Of a stretch of 64,000 nt of DNA, positions 34,238 to 43,164 are shown in pieces. A program made the translations under genes and the position numbers. The notes below the pieces were generated by a model. The model saw only the letters and a program-made list of their open reading frames with translations, made no database searches and had not been told where the DNA came from. Origin of the DNA: Chryseobacterium sp. G0201 (GTDB taxonomy: Bacteria; Bacteroidota; Bacteroidia; Flavobacteriales; Weeksellaceae); the NCBI RefSeq assembly GCF_003815655.1, contig NZ_CP033917.1, positions 2,294,001 through 2,358,000 of the forward strand, in the 5' to 3' direction. Every line of letters starts with the position of its first letter. The first letter of the stretch is position 1.

Positions 34238-35701
34238 ATGGAAAATCAGACAAAACAAAAATTAAATCGTGAATTACATGGTTATCAGGAAAAACTTCCA
34301 ATCAAAATTGTACAGTTTGGAGGTGGGAATTTCATGAGAGGATTCACAGATTATGTGATTGATAAATTAAATAAAGAAGCAGGATTTAATGCAGGAATCG
34401 TAAACGTTCAGCCAACAGCAGGCGGTTCGGTTCATAAACTGGAAGAGCAGGATAATCTATACACGCTTTTTTCAAGAGGAATTAAAAAAGGGGAGATCAT
34501 CGATATAAAACAGGTGATTTCTGCGATTCAGAAGTCGATCAATCCTTATACAAATTACGATGAATTCTTAGCGTTGGCGAAAGAAGAAGAATTAGAATTT
34601 ATCTTTTCCAATACAACAGAAACAGGAATTGCTTATGATGAATCAGAAAATGATTACGCTGGTCCGCACAAGAATTTTCCTGCGAAACTAACGGTTTTAT
34701 TACATGAAAGATTCAAATATTTCAATGGAGCAGAAGATAAAGGGTTGAGAATTATTCCTTGTGAATTAATTGAAGACAATGCATTTGCTTTAAAAGAAAT
34801 TATCTTAAAATATGCCCAACTTTGGAATTTAGAAGCTAACTTTGCGCAATGGATTGAACAAAATAATTATTTCCATAATACGTTGGTAGACAGGATTGTT
34901 CCAGGTTATCCAAAAGATGATTCAGGTACGTACGAAGACCAATTGGATTATGAAGATAAAATGATGGTCGTTTCTGAAACTTTCTTGCTTTTTGTGATTC
35001 AGGATGCGGCAAATTTAAAGGAAAGAATCCCTTTCGATAAAATTGACGAACAGATTTTGGTTGTTGATGATATTCAGCCGTATCGTTTAAGAAAAGTAAG
35101 AATTTTGAATGGCGGTCACACATTAATGTTGGCTCCGGCGATTTTATCAGGAAAAGAAACGGTAAAAGAATCTATCGATAATCAATTTTTAGGTAAATTT
35201 TTAAATGAAACGATTTTTAATGAAGTAAATCCTACTTTAGGTTTAGATGAAAATGAATTGAAAGATTTTACTGAAGAAGTTTTTGACAGATTCAGAAATC
35301 CATTCATTAAGCATTATCAGGCAAGTATCGCGTTGTATTTTGTTTCTAAATTTAAAGTGAGAATTCTTCCGAGTTTGTTAAAATATGTTGAAATTAACCA
35401 TAAATTACCGCTTAATTTAACCTTCTCATTGGCAAGTTTAATCAGATTCTATCAAGGGAATTTTGGTGAAAAATCTCTACCGATAAATGATGAAGAAGCG
35501 ATAGTAAACAGATTCAAGGAAATCTGGGCAAACGAAGATTACGAGAAAGTCGCAGAATTGGCGTTAAGCGAAACCATTTTCTGGGACACAGACCTTACAA
35601 AGGTTAACGGTTTGAAATCTGCAGTAGCAAAAGCATTGTGGGAAATTGATCACAACGATATCGAAACTGCATATCACAACTTTATACAATTTTATTCTTA
35701 A
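34238..35701 (+). CDS. uxaB: tagaturonate reductase UxaB
   Basis: A cytoplasmic NAD-dependent reductase of 487 residues that converts D-tagaturonate to D-altronate. It is a member of the mannitol dehydrogenase family: the N-terminal Rossmann domain begins with VQFGGGNFMRGF, followed by I-V-N-V-Q-P-T; the C-terminal helical domain has YRLRKVRILNGGHT with the catalytic Lys/Asn/His set. The length is typical for UxaB. It overlaps no neighbour and is followed after 6 bp by uxaA, so the two are translated together. Confidence 0.95.
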   Translation: MENQTKQKLNRELHGYQEKLPIKIVQFGGGNFMRGFTDYVIDKLNKEAGFNAGIVNVQPTAGGSVHKLEEQDNLYTLFSRGIKKGEIIDIKQVISAIQKSINPYTNYDEFLALAKEEELEFIFSNTTETGIAYDESENDYAGPHKNFPAKLTVLLHERFKYFNGAEDKGLRIIPCELIEDNAFALKEIILKYAQLWNLEANFAQWIEQNNYFHNTLVDRIVPGYPKDDSGTYEDQLDYEDKMMVVSETFLLFVIQDAANLKERIPFDKIDEQILVVDDIQPYRLRKVRILNGGHTLMLAPAILSGKETVKESIDNQFLGKFLNETIFNEVNPTLGLDENELKDFTEEVFDRFRNPFIKHYQASIALYFVSKFKVRILPSLLKYVEINHKLPLNLTFSLASLIRFYQGNFGEKSLPINDEEAIVNRFKEIWANEDYEKVAELALSETIFWDTDLTKVNGLKSAVAKALWEIDHNDIETAYHNFIQFYS

Positions 35702-35707
35702 AAAATT

Positions 35708-37321
35708 ATGCAAAAGAAAGTACTGAAAGTAAATCCCAAAGATAATGTAGCAGTGGCATTGGTTGATCTGACGCAGGGGGAAACTGTTACTTTGGGTAAA
35801 CTTACTTATGACATTATAAAAGACACGAAGGCGAAACACAAATTCGTGACCGAAGATCTTGCGATTGGAGATGAGATCATTATGTACGGTGTTTTGGTGG
35901 GAAAAGCGAGTCAGCCGATCCAGAAAGGAGAGGTTATAACGACTGAAAACGTTAAGCATCAAAGTGCAAAAGTAGAAGGCAAAACAGAAACAACGGCTTG
36001 GACAGCTCCGAATGTTGAAAAATGGAAAGATAAAACTTTCATGGGTTATCACAGAGAAGACGGGCAGGTTGGAACAGAAAACGTTTGGTTATTTTTTCCA
36101 TTGGTTTTTTGTGAAAACAGAAATGTTGAGATTTTAAAAGATGTTTTTGAAAAGGAATTGTTATTCGAAAAAGCAACAAAGCATCAATTATTACTAAGAT
36201 CATTAATCAATAATTCTGAAGCGGAAACTGTCGTTGAAGAAGATCAAAACTCTAGAGTTTTTAAAAATATTGAAGTTAAATTCATCACGCACCAAGGCGG
36301 TTGTGGCGGAATTCGTCAGGACGCGGAAGCATTGGGAAGGTTATTGGCAGGTTATGTGAATAATCCGAATGTAGCCGGAGCAACGGTTTTGAGCTTAGGA
36401 TGTCAGAATTTACAGGTTCAGATTTTTACAGATGCATTGCAAAAAATAAGTCCGGATAATAAAAAACCGATCATCGTTTACGAGCAGCAAAAATCGGGAA
36501 CAGTTGATGAAATGCTGAACGGAATCATTAAAGATTCTTACGAAGCCATCAAGCAAGCCAATGAAATCGAAAGAAAACCAGCTCCAATTTCAAAACTCGT
36601 TTTAGGATTGGAATGTGGTGGTTCAGACGGTTTTTCAGGAATTTCTGCTAATCCGGTTTTAGGACAATTATCAGATTTAATGGCGGGAATCGGAGGTTCA
36701 ACTATTCTTTCTGAATTTCCGGAATTATGTGGAGTAGAGCAGGAATTGGTGAATCGTTGCGTGAATGAAGATGATGCAGAAAGATTTTTACAGCTAATGA
36801 AAGATTTTGAAGAATCAGTCATTGCTGCAGGATCAGGCTTTGATATGAATCCATCGCCGGGGAATATTAAAGATGGACTAATAACCGACGCCATGAAATC
36901 TGCAGGAGCGGCTAAAAAAGGCGGTTCATCACCAATAAATGATGTGCTTGATTTTACGGAATATATCAAAGAACCGGGCTTAAATTTATTATGCACACCC
37001 GGGAATGACGTGGAATGTACAACTGCTTTGGTTGGTTCAGGCTCAAACGTAGTTTTATTCACGACAGGTTTGGGTACTCCAACTGGAAATCCGGTTGTTC
37101 CCGTTGTAAAAATTTCGTCAAACACTTCTTTGTCACAAAGAATGCCCGACATCATTGATTTCAACACAGGAGACGTGATCACAGGCGAAAAAACAATCGA
37201 CGAAAAGGCAGAAGAGCTTTTAGAATTTATCATCGAAGTCGCAAGCGGAGAGGTAAAAACAAAAGCCGCAATTTTGAATCAAAACGATTTTATTCCTTGG
37301 AGACGGGGAGTAAGTTTATAA
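35708..37321 (+). CDS. uxaA: altronate dehydratase UxaA
   Basis: A cytoplasmic dehydratase of 537 residues that turns D-altronate into KDG, closing the galacturonate branch. The N-terminal SAF domain (about 1-90) is followed by the D-galactarate dehydratase/altronate hydrolase domain with GYHREDGQVGTENVW, THQGGCGGIRQDAEAL, G-L-E-C-G-G-S-D-G-F-S-G and CTPGNDVECTT; the conserved cysteines suit the iron-dependent mechanism of the family. It is full length. It is the last gene of the operon and is followed by a terminator-like hairpin. Confidence 0.96.
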   Translation: MQKKVLKVNPKDNVAVALVDLTQGETVTLGKLTYDIIKDTKAKHKFVTEDLAIGDEIIMYGVLVGKASQPIQKGEVITTENVKHQSAKVEGKTETTAWTAPNVEKWKDKTFMGYHREDGQVGTENVWLFFPLVFCENRNVEILKDVFEKELLFEKATKHQLLLRSLINNSEAETVVEEDQNSRVFKNIEVKFITHQGGCGGIRQDAEALGRLLAGYVNNPNVAGATVLSLGCQNLQVQIFTDALQKISPDNKKPIIVYEQQKSGTVDEMLNGIIKDSYEAIKQANEIERKPAPISKLVLGLECGGSDGFSGISANPVLGQLSDLMAGIGGSTILSEFPELCGVEQELVNRCVNEDDAERFLQLMKDFEESVIAAGSGFDMNPSPGNIKDGLITDAMKSAGAAKKGGSSPINDVLDFTEYIKEPGLNLLCTPGNDVECTTALVGSGSNVVLFTTGLGTPTGNPVVPVVKISSNTSLSQRMPDIIDFNTGDVITGEKTIDEKAEELLEFIIEVASGEVKTKAAILNQNDFIPWRRGVSL

Positions 37322-37349
37322 TTGTTTTAATTATATAAATATTAGGGTT

Positions 37350-37387
37350 GAAAATGCTTTCTACATTTGTGGGAGGCATTTTCTTTT
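37350..37387 (+). terminator. terminator of the hexuronate operon
   Basis: GAAAATGC and GCATTTTC (37350-37357 and 37376-37383) pair, with four more base pairs (two wobble) inside. A short T run follows. It lies 29 bp after the uxaA stop codon. Confidence 0.65.
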
Positions 37388-37440
37388 GGCTAATATTTTA
37401 ATTACTTTCAATTTTGATCACTGATTGAATAGGCTATTGA

Positions 37441-38211
37441 TTATAATTGCTCTTTTTTAAGTAGAAACGGTTTTCCATCATTATAAAGGGATAATACTTT
37501 TATAATATCATTTTTGCATGGTTCAATTACAGTTTGTGGAATTGCCCCTAATAGCATTTTTTTCTTTTCATTATGTCTTTTTTTTATTCTTTCATACTGC
37601 TCGGGGGTTAAATTTATCAGTTCTAAACTATCATAATCGGTTGGAAATCTTTTTGATAAATTTATTGGAAGTTGTTTGCAAATATAATCTACTCTAGCAT
37701 AAATTTGAAGTATGTCTTCAAAATTAGAGTAAAAAATATTGAACAGATCTGAATGTTTAATACTTTTAAATATATTATCATTAAAGGTGGAATGTAGATC
37801 CAACGTGATTAACTGATCTTGTTCAGTTTGGAATATATATTCAATCATTTCATCTTCAATTAATTGTAATCTAGGTAATATATTTTTCTCTAAATCATGA
37901 ATAATGATATATTTAATCTCGCTTAGTCTTCTAATTTCTTTTGCTTTCTCTTGATCGAGTTGATTTTGTAGAATTTTATTTGCATTAAGCTGTTCTGTGA
38001 ATGCAAGATAAATTAAAAATGCGTTCAATATATTTATAAAAGGAGCAGTTATACCTCCAATTGTATCGCCAATCTGTCCAGTCTCTCTAAAATTAAGCCA
38101 ATTAAACAATGAATTTCGAGTAAATAACCAAGGAGCAAGAATTGTAAGGATAATATTTATTAGAACAATTAATAATGCATTTTTTTTTATGAAATCAAAA
38201 AAATTACTCAT
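37441..38211 (-). CDS. membrane protein resembling putative phage-abortive-infection (AbiC-like) family
   Basis: A membrane-anchored protein of 256 residues with unknown function. There are two hydrophobic spans near the N-terminus (about 12-32 and 50-70), with FRETGQIGDTIGGITAPFIN between and into the second. This is the layout and G-D-x-x-G-G-x-x-x-P motif of the putative AbiC-type phage resistance family. A coiled-coil-like stretch follows (FTEQLNANKILQNQLDQEKA), then a cytoplasmic helical domain. It has no link to pectin metabolism, is more AT-rich than its neighbours, and sits alone between uxaA and the regulator. This suggests an acquired accessory gene. The family call rests on one motif and topology. 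Confidence 0.45.
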   Translation of the reverse strand: MSNFFDFIKKNALLIVLINIILTILAPWLFTRNSLFNWLNFRETGQIGDTIGGITAPFINILNAFLIYLAFTEQLNANKILQNQLDQEKAKEIRRLSEIKYIIIHDLEKNILPRLQLIEDEMIEYIFQTEQDQLITLDLHSTFNDNIFKSIKHSDLFNIFYSNFEDILQIYARVDYICKQLPINLSKRFPTDYDSLELINLTPEQYERIKKRHNEKKKMLLGAIPQTVIEPCKNDIIKVLSLYNDGKPFLLKKEQL

Positions 38212-38353
38212 GTTTTGTTATTAGTTTTCTATTTAAAAATATAATAATTTTATTTTTTTTAACAATACTTTTGCCATCACTTTAATTCTTACACGAAATA
38301 GTTATAAATTAGCTTGAAATTCTATAGTAATTAGCAGGCTCCTTTAGCGGAAG

Positions 38354-38401
38354 TTTCCAAGTCTTGAATTTTTGTATCTTTTGTTTCATTACAAAAGAAA
38401 T
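38354..38401. repeat. dispersed repeat, copy 2
   Basis: TTCCAAGTCTTGAA followed by TCTTTTGTTTCA and ACAAAAGAAA is the inverse of the repeat at 12043-12090, with a few changes. It lies directly past the LacI-type gene stop codon, and its self-complementary TTTTGT/ACAAAA part may double as that gene's terminator. Confidence 0.65.
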
Positions 38402-39430
38402 TTATTTCCTTTTCGAAGACTTCCTAATATAAAGCTGCGGCGCCAATACCACTTTTTTCTCAATAGAAACACCGGAACCATTTTCCTTTACGCTTTCAAT
38501 AAACACCTGTCCGGCCATTTTCCCCATGATAACGGGAGTTTGATCCACAGAACTCATCGAAAGCTCCATAAATTGGGTAAAAGGTTCGTTGGAGAAACCA
38601 ATAACTGCTACTTCCTGAGGTATTTTAATCTTACGTTTTTTTAGTTCCTGACAAGCGCCCAACGCTGCAAAATCACTTGAAGAAAATATTGCATCCGGAA
38701 CAGATTTTCCGTCCCAAAGTTTTTTGATGGCATCAATTCCTTCATCGATCGAACTTCCTGTGATGATGATATTGTCTTCTTTTACTTGAAAATTATGGTC
38801 AATTAATGCCTGTTTGTAGCCGTTAAGACGGTTTTGATAGATCTCAAGATTAAGATCTCCTGCAAAATGACAAATATTTTTATAACCTTCTTTAATTAAA
38901 TGCTCGGTAGCCATATAACCACCTCGGTAATCATCAATAACGATCGTACTGATGCCTGGAATATCCTTTTTTCTGTCAAAAAAGATGATCGGCGTATTGG
39001 TTGTATCTAAAATACTCTGAATATGCTCTGTATCAATTGTCGTTCTTGAAACGGACATAAAAATCCCGTCAACCTGAGCGTTCAGCAACGTATTTAAATG
39101 TCTTTTTTCAATATTAACATCTTCGTGACTCTGACAAATAATAACATGATAACCGTGCGGAGAAAGTTCTTCTTCGATTCCACGGATGACGGAGGAGAAG
39201 AAGTTGGTATTCACAAAAGGAACGATAATTCCTACGTTTTTTGTTTCACCACTTTTTAGGGCTTTGGCAAGATTATTCTGCTTATAGTTCATTTCTTTGG
39301 CGGTTTTCTTCACCAAATCTTTCGTTGCCTGACTTATCCTCGGATGATCATTAAGCGCCCTGGAAACAGTAGCCACACTCACATTAATTTTCTTTGAAAT
39401 ATCGTATATGGTGGCACTTTTCTTATTCAT
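38402..39430 (-). CDS. LacI/GalR-family transcriptional regulator
   Basis: A DNA-binding regulator of 342 residues. The N-terminal HTH (about 7-30) reads TIYDISKKINVSVATVSRAL, followed by the hinge helix segment N-N-L-A-K-A-L. The remainder is a periplasmic-binding-protein-like sensor with VGIIVPFVNTNFFSSVIRG, D-G-I-F-M-S-V-S-R, FFDRKKDIPG and the C-terminal S-S-V-D-Q-T-P. It is the only LacI-type protein in the window and lies between the hexuronate operon and the xylose genes. It is the best candidate for binding the TGYAATCGATTRCR palindromes. Its ligand is unknown; a KDG-pathway intermediate or a pentose would fit. Confidence 0.92.
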   Translation of the reverse strand: MNKKSATIYDISKKINVSVATVSRALNDHPRISQATKDLVKKTAKEMNYKQNNLAKALKSGETKNVGIIVPFVNTNFFSSVIRGIEEELSPHGYHVIICQSHEDVNIEKRHLNTLLNAQVDGIFMSVSRTTIDTEHIQSILDTTNTPIIFFDRKKDIPGISTIVIDDYRGGYMATEHLIKEGYKNICHFAGDLNLEIYQNRLNGYKQALIDHNFQVKEDNIIITGSSIDEGIDAIKKLWDGKSVPDAIFSSSDFAALGACQELKKRKIKIPQEVAVIGFSNEPFTQFMELSMSSVDQTPVIMGKMAGQVFIESVKENGSGVSIEKKVVLAPQLYIRKSSKRK

Positions 39431-39776
39431 AAATGAGTTTTTCTAGCTGTTTTGTGTATGTCAAAATGATATACGTTGTTGAGGTAAATTTAATCAAATT
39501 ATAACTATCAGAAAGGAAATATTATGTATTTTATATCAGGTTATGGTTGGTTATGATTAAATTAAAGATAAAATGTATTTAAATGCTTAGTTATCTTTGT
39601 TTTAAGACTGTTTTCTGTATGAGATAAAAAGCTGTAATTGCATATAATCAATGGTGCTTATCATAAAAAATGTCATTAAATGATGAATTTAAACACCAAA
39701 AATGTGTGGTTAATTTAACCAAAATAGGACACCGAAAAATCGATGTCCTATTTTACTAACTGATATAAAAAATACT
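39431..39776. other. gene-free gap between the regulator and the symporter
   Basis: This 346-bp AT-rich stretch contains the regulator's promoter region and the symporter's terminator. A 13-bp palindrome GGTTAATTTAACC lies at 39708-39720; it resembles the two GGTTAA/TTAACC repeats in the susC/kduI control region. No gene or TGYAATCGATTRCR site is seen. Confidence 0.6.
39721..39755 (-). terminator. terminator of the symporter/xylA unit
   Basis: A 15-bp stem with one mismatch (AAAATAGGACA pairing with TGTCCTATTTT; arms 39721-39735 and 39740-39754) closes on a 4-base A loop. It lies 22 bp past the symporter stop codon. Confidence 0.85.
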
Positions 39777-41198
39777 TTACTTTTTCCAGATTTTTTCAAT
39801 GTCTTCCAATGATCTTCCTTTTGTTTCCGGAACCATTTTCCAGACAAAGATTAATGATAAAACGCTCATTAGCCCATAAAATCCATAAGTGAAAGCTCCA
39901 CTGAATTCCATCATAAAAGGATAGGTTGAAGAAATCAGATAATTGGCTGCCCATTGTGCGGCAACCGCAATAGCAATAGCACTTCCTCTAATCTTATTTG
40001 GGAAGATTTCTGAGATTAAAACCCAACAAATCGGTCCCCAAGACATCATAAAAGAAGCGGTATAAACGATGATGAAAACCAACGTTGCAATCCCGATAAT
40101 ATGATAATACGAGAAAATAGCGATTGCAAACATTCCGATCGCCATTCCAATGGAACCAACGATCAATAAAGGTTTTCTGCCCCATTTATCAACCGTAAAA
40201 ATTGCGACGACAGTGAAAACTACGTTTACCAATCCCATCACAACAGTTTGCAGCATTGATGCATCTTTATGAACACCCATGCTTTCAAAAATCCTTGGAG
40301 CGTAATACAACGCAACATTAATTCCTACAAATTGCTGAAAAACGGATAATAAAATTCCAATGATAATCACTGTTTTACCGAACGCGAAAATTTCACTTTT
40401 ATGTTCTGCAACGGTTCCTTTTATTTCAGAAAATATCTCTTTTGCTCTTGCTTCACCGTTTATTTTGGTTAAAATTTTCAATGCTTCATCATCTTGTTTA
40501 ATCAAAGTAAGATAACGTGGCGTTTCCGGGACGAAAAATAACAAAACTCCAAACAACACTGCAGGAATTGTTAATGATAAAAACATATAACGCCAACCGA
40601 TTTCGTTGATCCATTCGATACTTTTTCCGTCGGCGATTCCCCAATTGACAAAATACACGACCAACATTCCGAAAATAATAGCAAATTGATTTAAAGAAAC
40701 CAATCTTCCACGGACTTCGGCAGGAGCAATTTCCCCAATGTACATCGGACAAACCGCAGAGGCAAGTCCAACGCCGATACCGCCGATAATTCGATAAAAA
40801 TTAAAAGCCAGCAAAACACCCATTGAATGTTCACCGTGCTTAAAAAATAAAAATTCAGGATATGCAGCTCCCAAAGCACTGATAAAAAACAAAAATGCAG
40901 CAAGCATCAAGGATTTTTTTCTTCCTAATTTGGATGAAAAGTATCCTGAAACCGCACCTCCAATGATGCAACCGATCAATGCACTGGAAATTGTTGCTCC
41001 ATGCGCTAATGAACTTAATCCCAACGGAATGATCAAATATTCCTGAATTGATTTTTCGGCTCCGGAAATTACTGCGGTGTCATATCCGAACAAAAGTCCG
41101 CCCAAAGTTGCTACCAATGTCAATACGGTAACGTACATCATATTGATTTGCGCTTTTGTGCCTGAGGAATATTTCGGCCCCGAATCTATAATTTGCAT
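39777..41198 (-). CDS. xylE: sugar:proton symporter, XylE-like
   Basis: An inner-membrane MFS sugar porter of 473 residues. The family marks are LLFGYDTAVISG in span 1, GYFSSKLGRKKS after span 2, RIIGGIGVGLAS in span 4, the loop VPETPRYL in the middle, QQFVGINVALYYAP in span 7, and VPETKGRSLEDIEKIW at the C-terminus. D-xylose is the likely substrate because xylose isomerase precedes it by 127 bp on the same strand, but arabinose or glucose cannot be excluded. No xylulokinase gene lies in the window. Confidence 0.88.
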   Translation of the reverse strand: MQIIDSGPKYSSGTKAQINMMYVTVLTLVATLGGLLFGYDTAVISGAEKSIQEYLIIPLGLSSLAHGATISSALIGCIIGGAVSGYFSSKLGRKKSLMLAAFLFFISALGAAYPEFLFFKHGEHSMGVLLAFNFYRIIGGIGVGLASAVCPMYIGEIAPAEVRGRLVSLNQFAIIFGMLVVYFVNWGIADGKSIEWINEIGWRYMFLSLTIPAVLFGVLLFFVPETPRYLTLIKQDDEALKILTKINGEARAKEIFSEIKGTVAEHKSEIFAFGKTVIIIGILLSVFQQFVGINVALYYAPRIFESMGVHKDASMLQTVVMGLVNVVFTVVAIFTVDKWGRKPLLIVGSIGMAIGMFAIAIFSYYHIIGIATLVFIIVYTASFMMSWGPICWVLISEIFPNKIRGSAIAIAVAAQWAANYLISSTYPFMMEFSGAFTYGFYGLMSVLSLIFVWKMVPETKGRSLEDIEKIWKK

Positions 41199-41235
41199 AG
41201 TTTCATAGTTTTAATGATGATTTGAATTGTTGTTT

Positions 41236-41320
41236 AAACACAAATAGCACAGATTTTTCACGAATTTCACAAATGGCTTGTTCGTGTTATTTGTGAAATT
41301 TATTAGTGTTATTCGTGTTT
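41236..41320. repeat. inverted repeat between xylA and the symporter
   Basis: AAACACAAAT and ATTCGTGTTT mark the ends, and TTTCACAAAT faces ATTTGTGAAA inside, forming a long imperfect hairpin of about 85 bases. The type is common in flavobacterial intergenic DNA. It may attenuate expression of the symporter relative to xylA. Confidence 0.6.
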
Positions 41321-41325
41321 AATAA

Positions 41326-42654
41326 CTATAAATATTGATTAATCAAGCTTTCCAGATACTCCTGTTTACCGCTTTCTTGGCCGACTTCTCCAAGGCCTTC
41401 TGCATGAGAAGCCAGATCGGTTAATGATAATTTCTCTTCTTCGAAATCTTTTCCTTTTCCGCCGTCGAAAGAAGAATATCTGTTCGTTCTGATTTCAGAA
41501 TATTTTGATTTTTCTAAAATAGCATCAGCGGCTAGGAAAGCTCTTGCAAAATTGTCCATTCCGCTTACATGAGCGATGAAAATATCTTCCAAATCTGTTG
41601 AATTTCTCCTGATTTTTGCATCAAAATTCACCCCGCCACCTTGGAAACCTCCGGCTTGGATGATCACCAACATCGCCTGAGTCATTTCATAAAGATCAAC
41701 AGGAAATTGATCTGTATCCCAACCATTTTGATAGTCTCCACGATTGGCATCAATGCTTCCTAACACGTTATTATCGGCAGCAACCTGCAATTCATGTTCA
41801 AAAGTATGTTGAGCAAGAGTCGCGTGATTAACCTCAAGGTTAAGCTTAAAATCATCCAATAAATCATATTGACGAAGGAAGTTTAAGCAAGTTGCCGCAT
41901 CAAAATCATATTGATGTTTTGTTGGTTCCATTGGTTTTGGTTCAATGAAAAATGTTCCCTTGAAACCTTGAGCACGTGCATAATCTTTTGCCATATGTAA
42001 AAACTTTGCCATATGTTCAAGCTCACGCTTCATATTGGTGTTTAATAAAGACATATAGCCTTCACGACCACCCCAGAAAACGTAATTTTCTCCGCCTAGT
42101 TTGATGGTTGCATCCAGTGCATTTTTCACTTGTCCGCCTGCGTAAGCCAACACGTCAAAAGATGGGTTGGTTGCCGCACCGTTCATGAATCTTGGATTTG
42201 AGAAACAGTTTGAAGTTCCCCACAATAATTTTACCCCAGAAGCAGCTTGCTTTTCTTTGGCGTAATCTGTAATAAATTCTAATCTCTTTGTTGATTCTTT
42301 GAAATTATCTGCTTCATCAATTAAATCATAATCATGGAAACAGTAGTAAGGAACACCCAATTTTGTGAAAAACTCAAATGCAGCATCCATTTTTTCTGTT
42401 GCTCTTTGTTTGGAATCTGTAGCTGTTAACCAATCGAAATGCTGAGTTCCCACTCCGAACGGATCTCCTCCTGTTGCGCAGAATGTATGCCAGTAAGCCG
42501 TTGCAAACTTGAAATATTCTTTCATCGTTTTTCCACGAACGACTTTATTTTCATCATAAAATTTGAATGCCAAAGGATTATCAGATTCTCTACCTTCAAA
42601 TTCAATTTTTCCGATTCCTTTAAAATACTCTTTGTTACCTGTGATAATTGCCAT
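41326..42654 (-). CDS. xylA: xylose isomerase
   Basis: A cytoplasmic TIM-barrel isomerase of 442 residues converting D-xylose to D-xylulose; the length is that of the group with an extra N-terminal segment. Active-site segments are [13 protein letters not shown] with the catalytic His and Asp, [29 protein letters not shown] with a metal-binding Glu, [16 protein letters not shown], and GSIDANRGD with metal-binding Asp. An operator-like palindrome lies 68 bp upstream, placing it in the same regulon as the pectin genes. The xylose may come from xylogalacturonan or hemicellulose side chains (inference). Confidence 0.97.
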   Translation of the reverse strand: MAIITGNKEYFKGIGKIEFEGRESDNPLAFKFYDENKVVRGKTMKEYFKFATAYWHTFCATGGDPFGVGTQHFDWLTATDSKQRATEKMDAAFEFFTKLGVPYYCFHDYDLIDEADNFKESTKRLEFITDYAKEKQAASGVKLLWGTSNCFSNPRFMNGAATNPSFDVLAYAGGQVKNALDATIKLGGENYVFWGGREGYMSLLNTNMKRELEHMAKFLHMAKDYARAQGFKGTFFIEPKPMEPTKHQYDFDAATCLNFLRQYDLLDDFKLNLEVNHATLAQHTFEHELQVAADNNVLGSIDANRGDYQNGWDTDQFPVDLYEMTQAMLVIIQAGGFQGGGVNFDAKIRRNSTDLEDIFIAHVSGMDNFARAFLAADAILEKSKYSEIRTNRYSSFDGGKGKDFEEEKLSLTDLASHAEGLGEVGQESGKQEYLESLINQYL

Positions 42655-42721
42655 TATATTTTGTTTAGTTGTAATTTTAATTAATGATTTTTATTAAATC
42701 TTATGTTTTAAATTTAAAAAA

Positions 42722-42735
42722 TGTAATCGATTGCA
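42722..42735. promoter_or_regulatory. LacI-type operator before xylA
   Basis: TGTAATCGATTGCA is an almost perfect palindrome differing at one base from the susC and kduI operators. It lies 68 bp upstream of the xylA ATG. The rest of the 510-bp gap (42655-43164) holds only the repeat listed next and AT-rich DNA; I see no gene. Confidence 0.7.
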
Positions 42736-43037
42736 TTAATTGTGATTAAAATTTATAAATCTTTAAAACTTTAGAACTAAATAATTATCATGGCTTTAAA
42801 TGTAATAATTTTATATAATATGCGGTAATTTTTTGAGAATTTGCAAATTGTTATGGAAAGCTTTTTCTTTGCTGTTTATTTTCAGTGGTTTAAGAATTTA
42901 TCTTATTGTGTAATTTATGATAAGTGTTTAAAATTAAGCATAATTTCATTGGACTTTTTCTCCTAAAGTCATATCTGAAGTTTGAATTTGGTTGATTGAT
43001 TTTATAAGTTTGAAAATTGAATTTACAAACATGTACA

Positions 43038-43121
43038 CATCCAGTTTGTCATTCCGCAGAAATCTCAATTATATATTTTAAAACTAAACTTAGTTTTCCC
43101 CGGAATGACAAACTATGGATG
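43038..43121. repeat. imperfect inverted repeat with TTTGTCATTCC ends
   Basis: CATCC-AGTTTGTCATTCCG faces CGGAATGACAAACT-GGATG. Its termini match those of the repeat at 11179-11266. It lies between xylA and tssH and separates the metabolic and secretion regions. Confidence 0.7.
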
Positions 43122-43164
43122 ATTTTTATAAAGTAATTTTTTTGATTAAACATACAATTTAAGT

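Noticed and set aside
36538..37233. Minus-strand frame of 231 codons opposite uxaA
   Set aside because: It mirrors the conserved altronate dehydratase domain; serine/proline-rich shadow translation.
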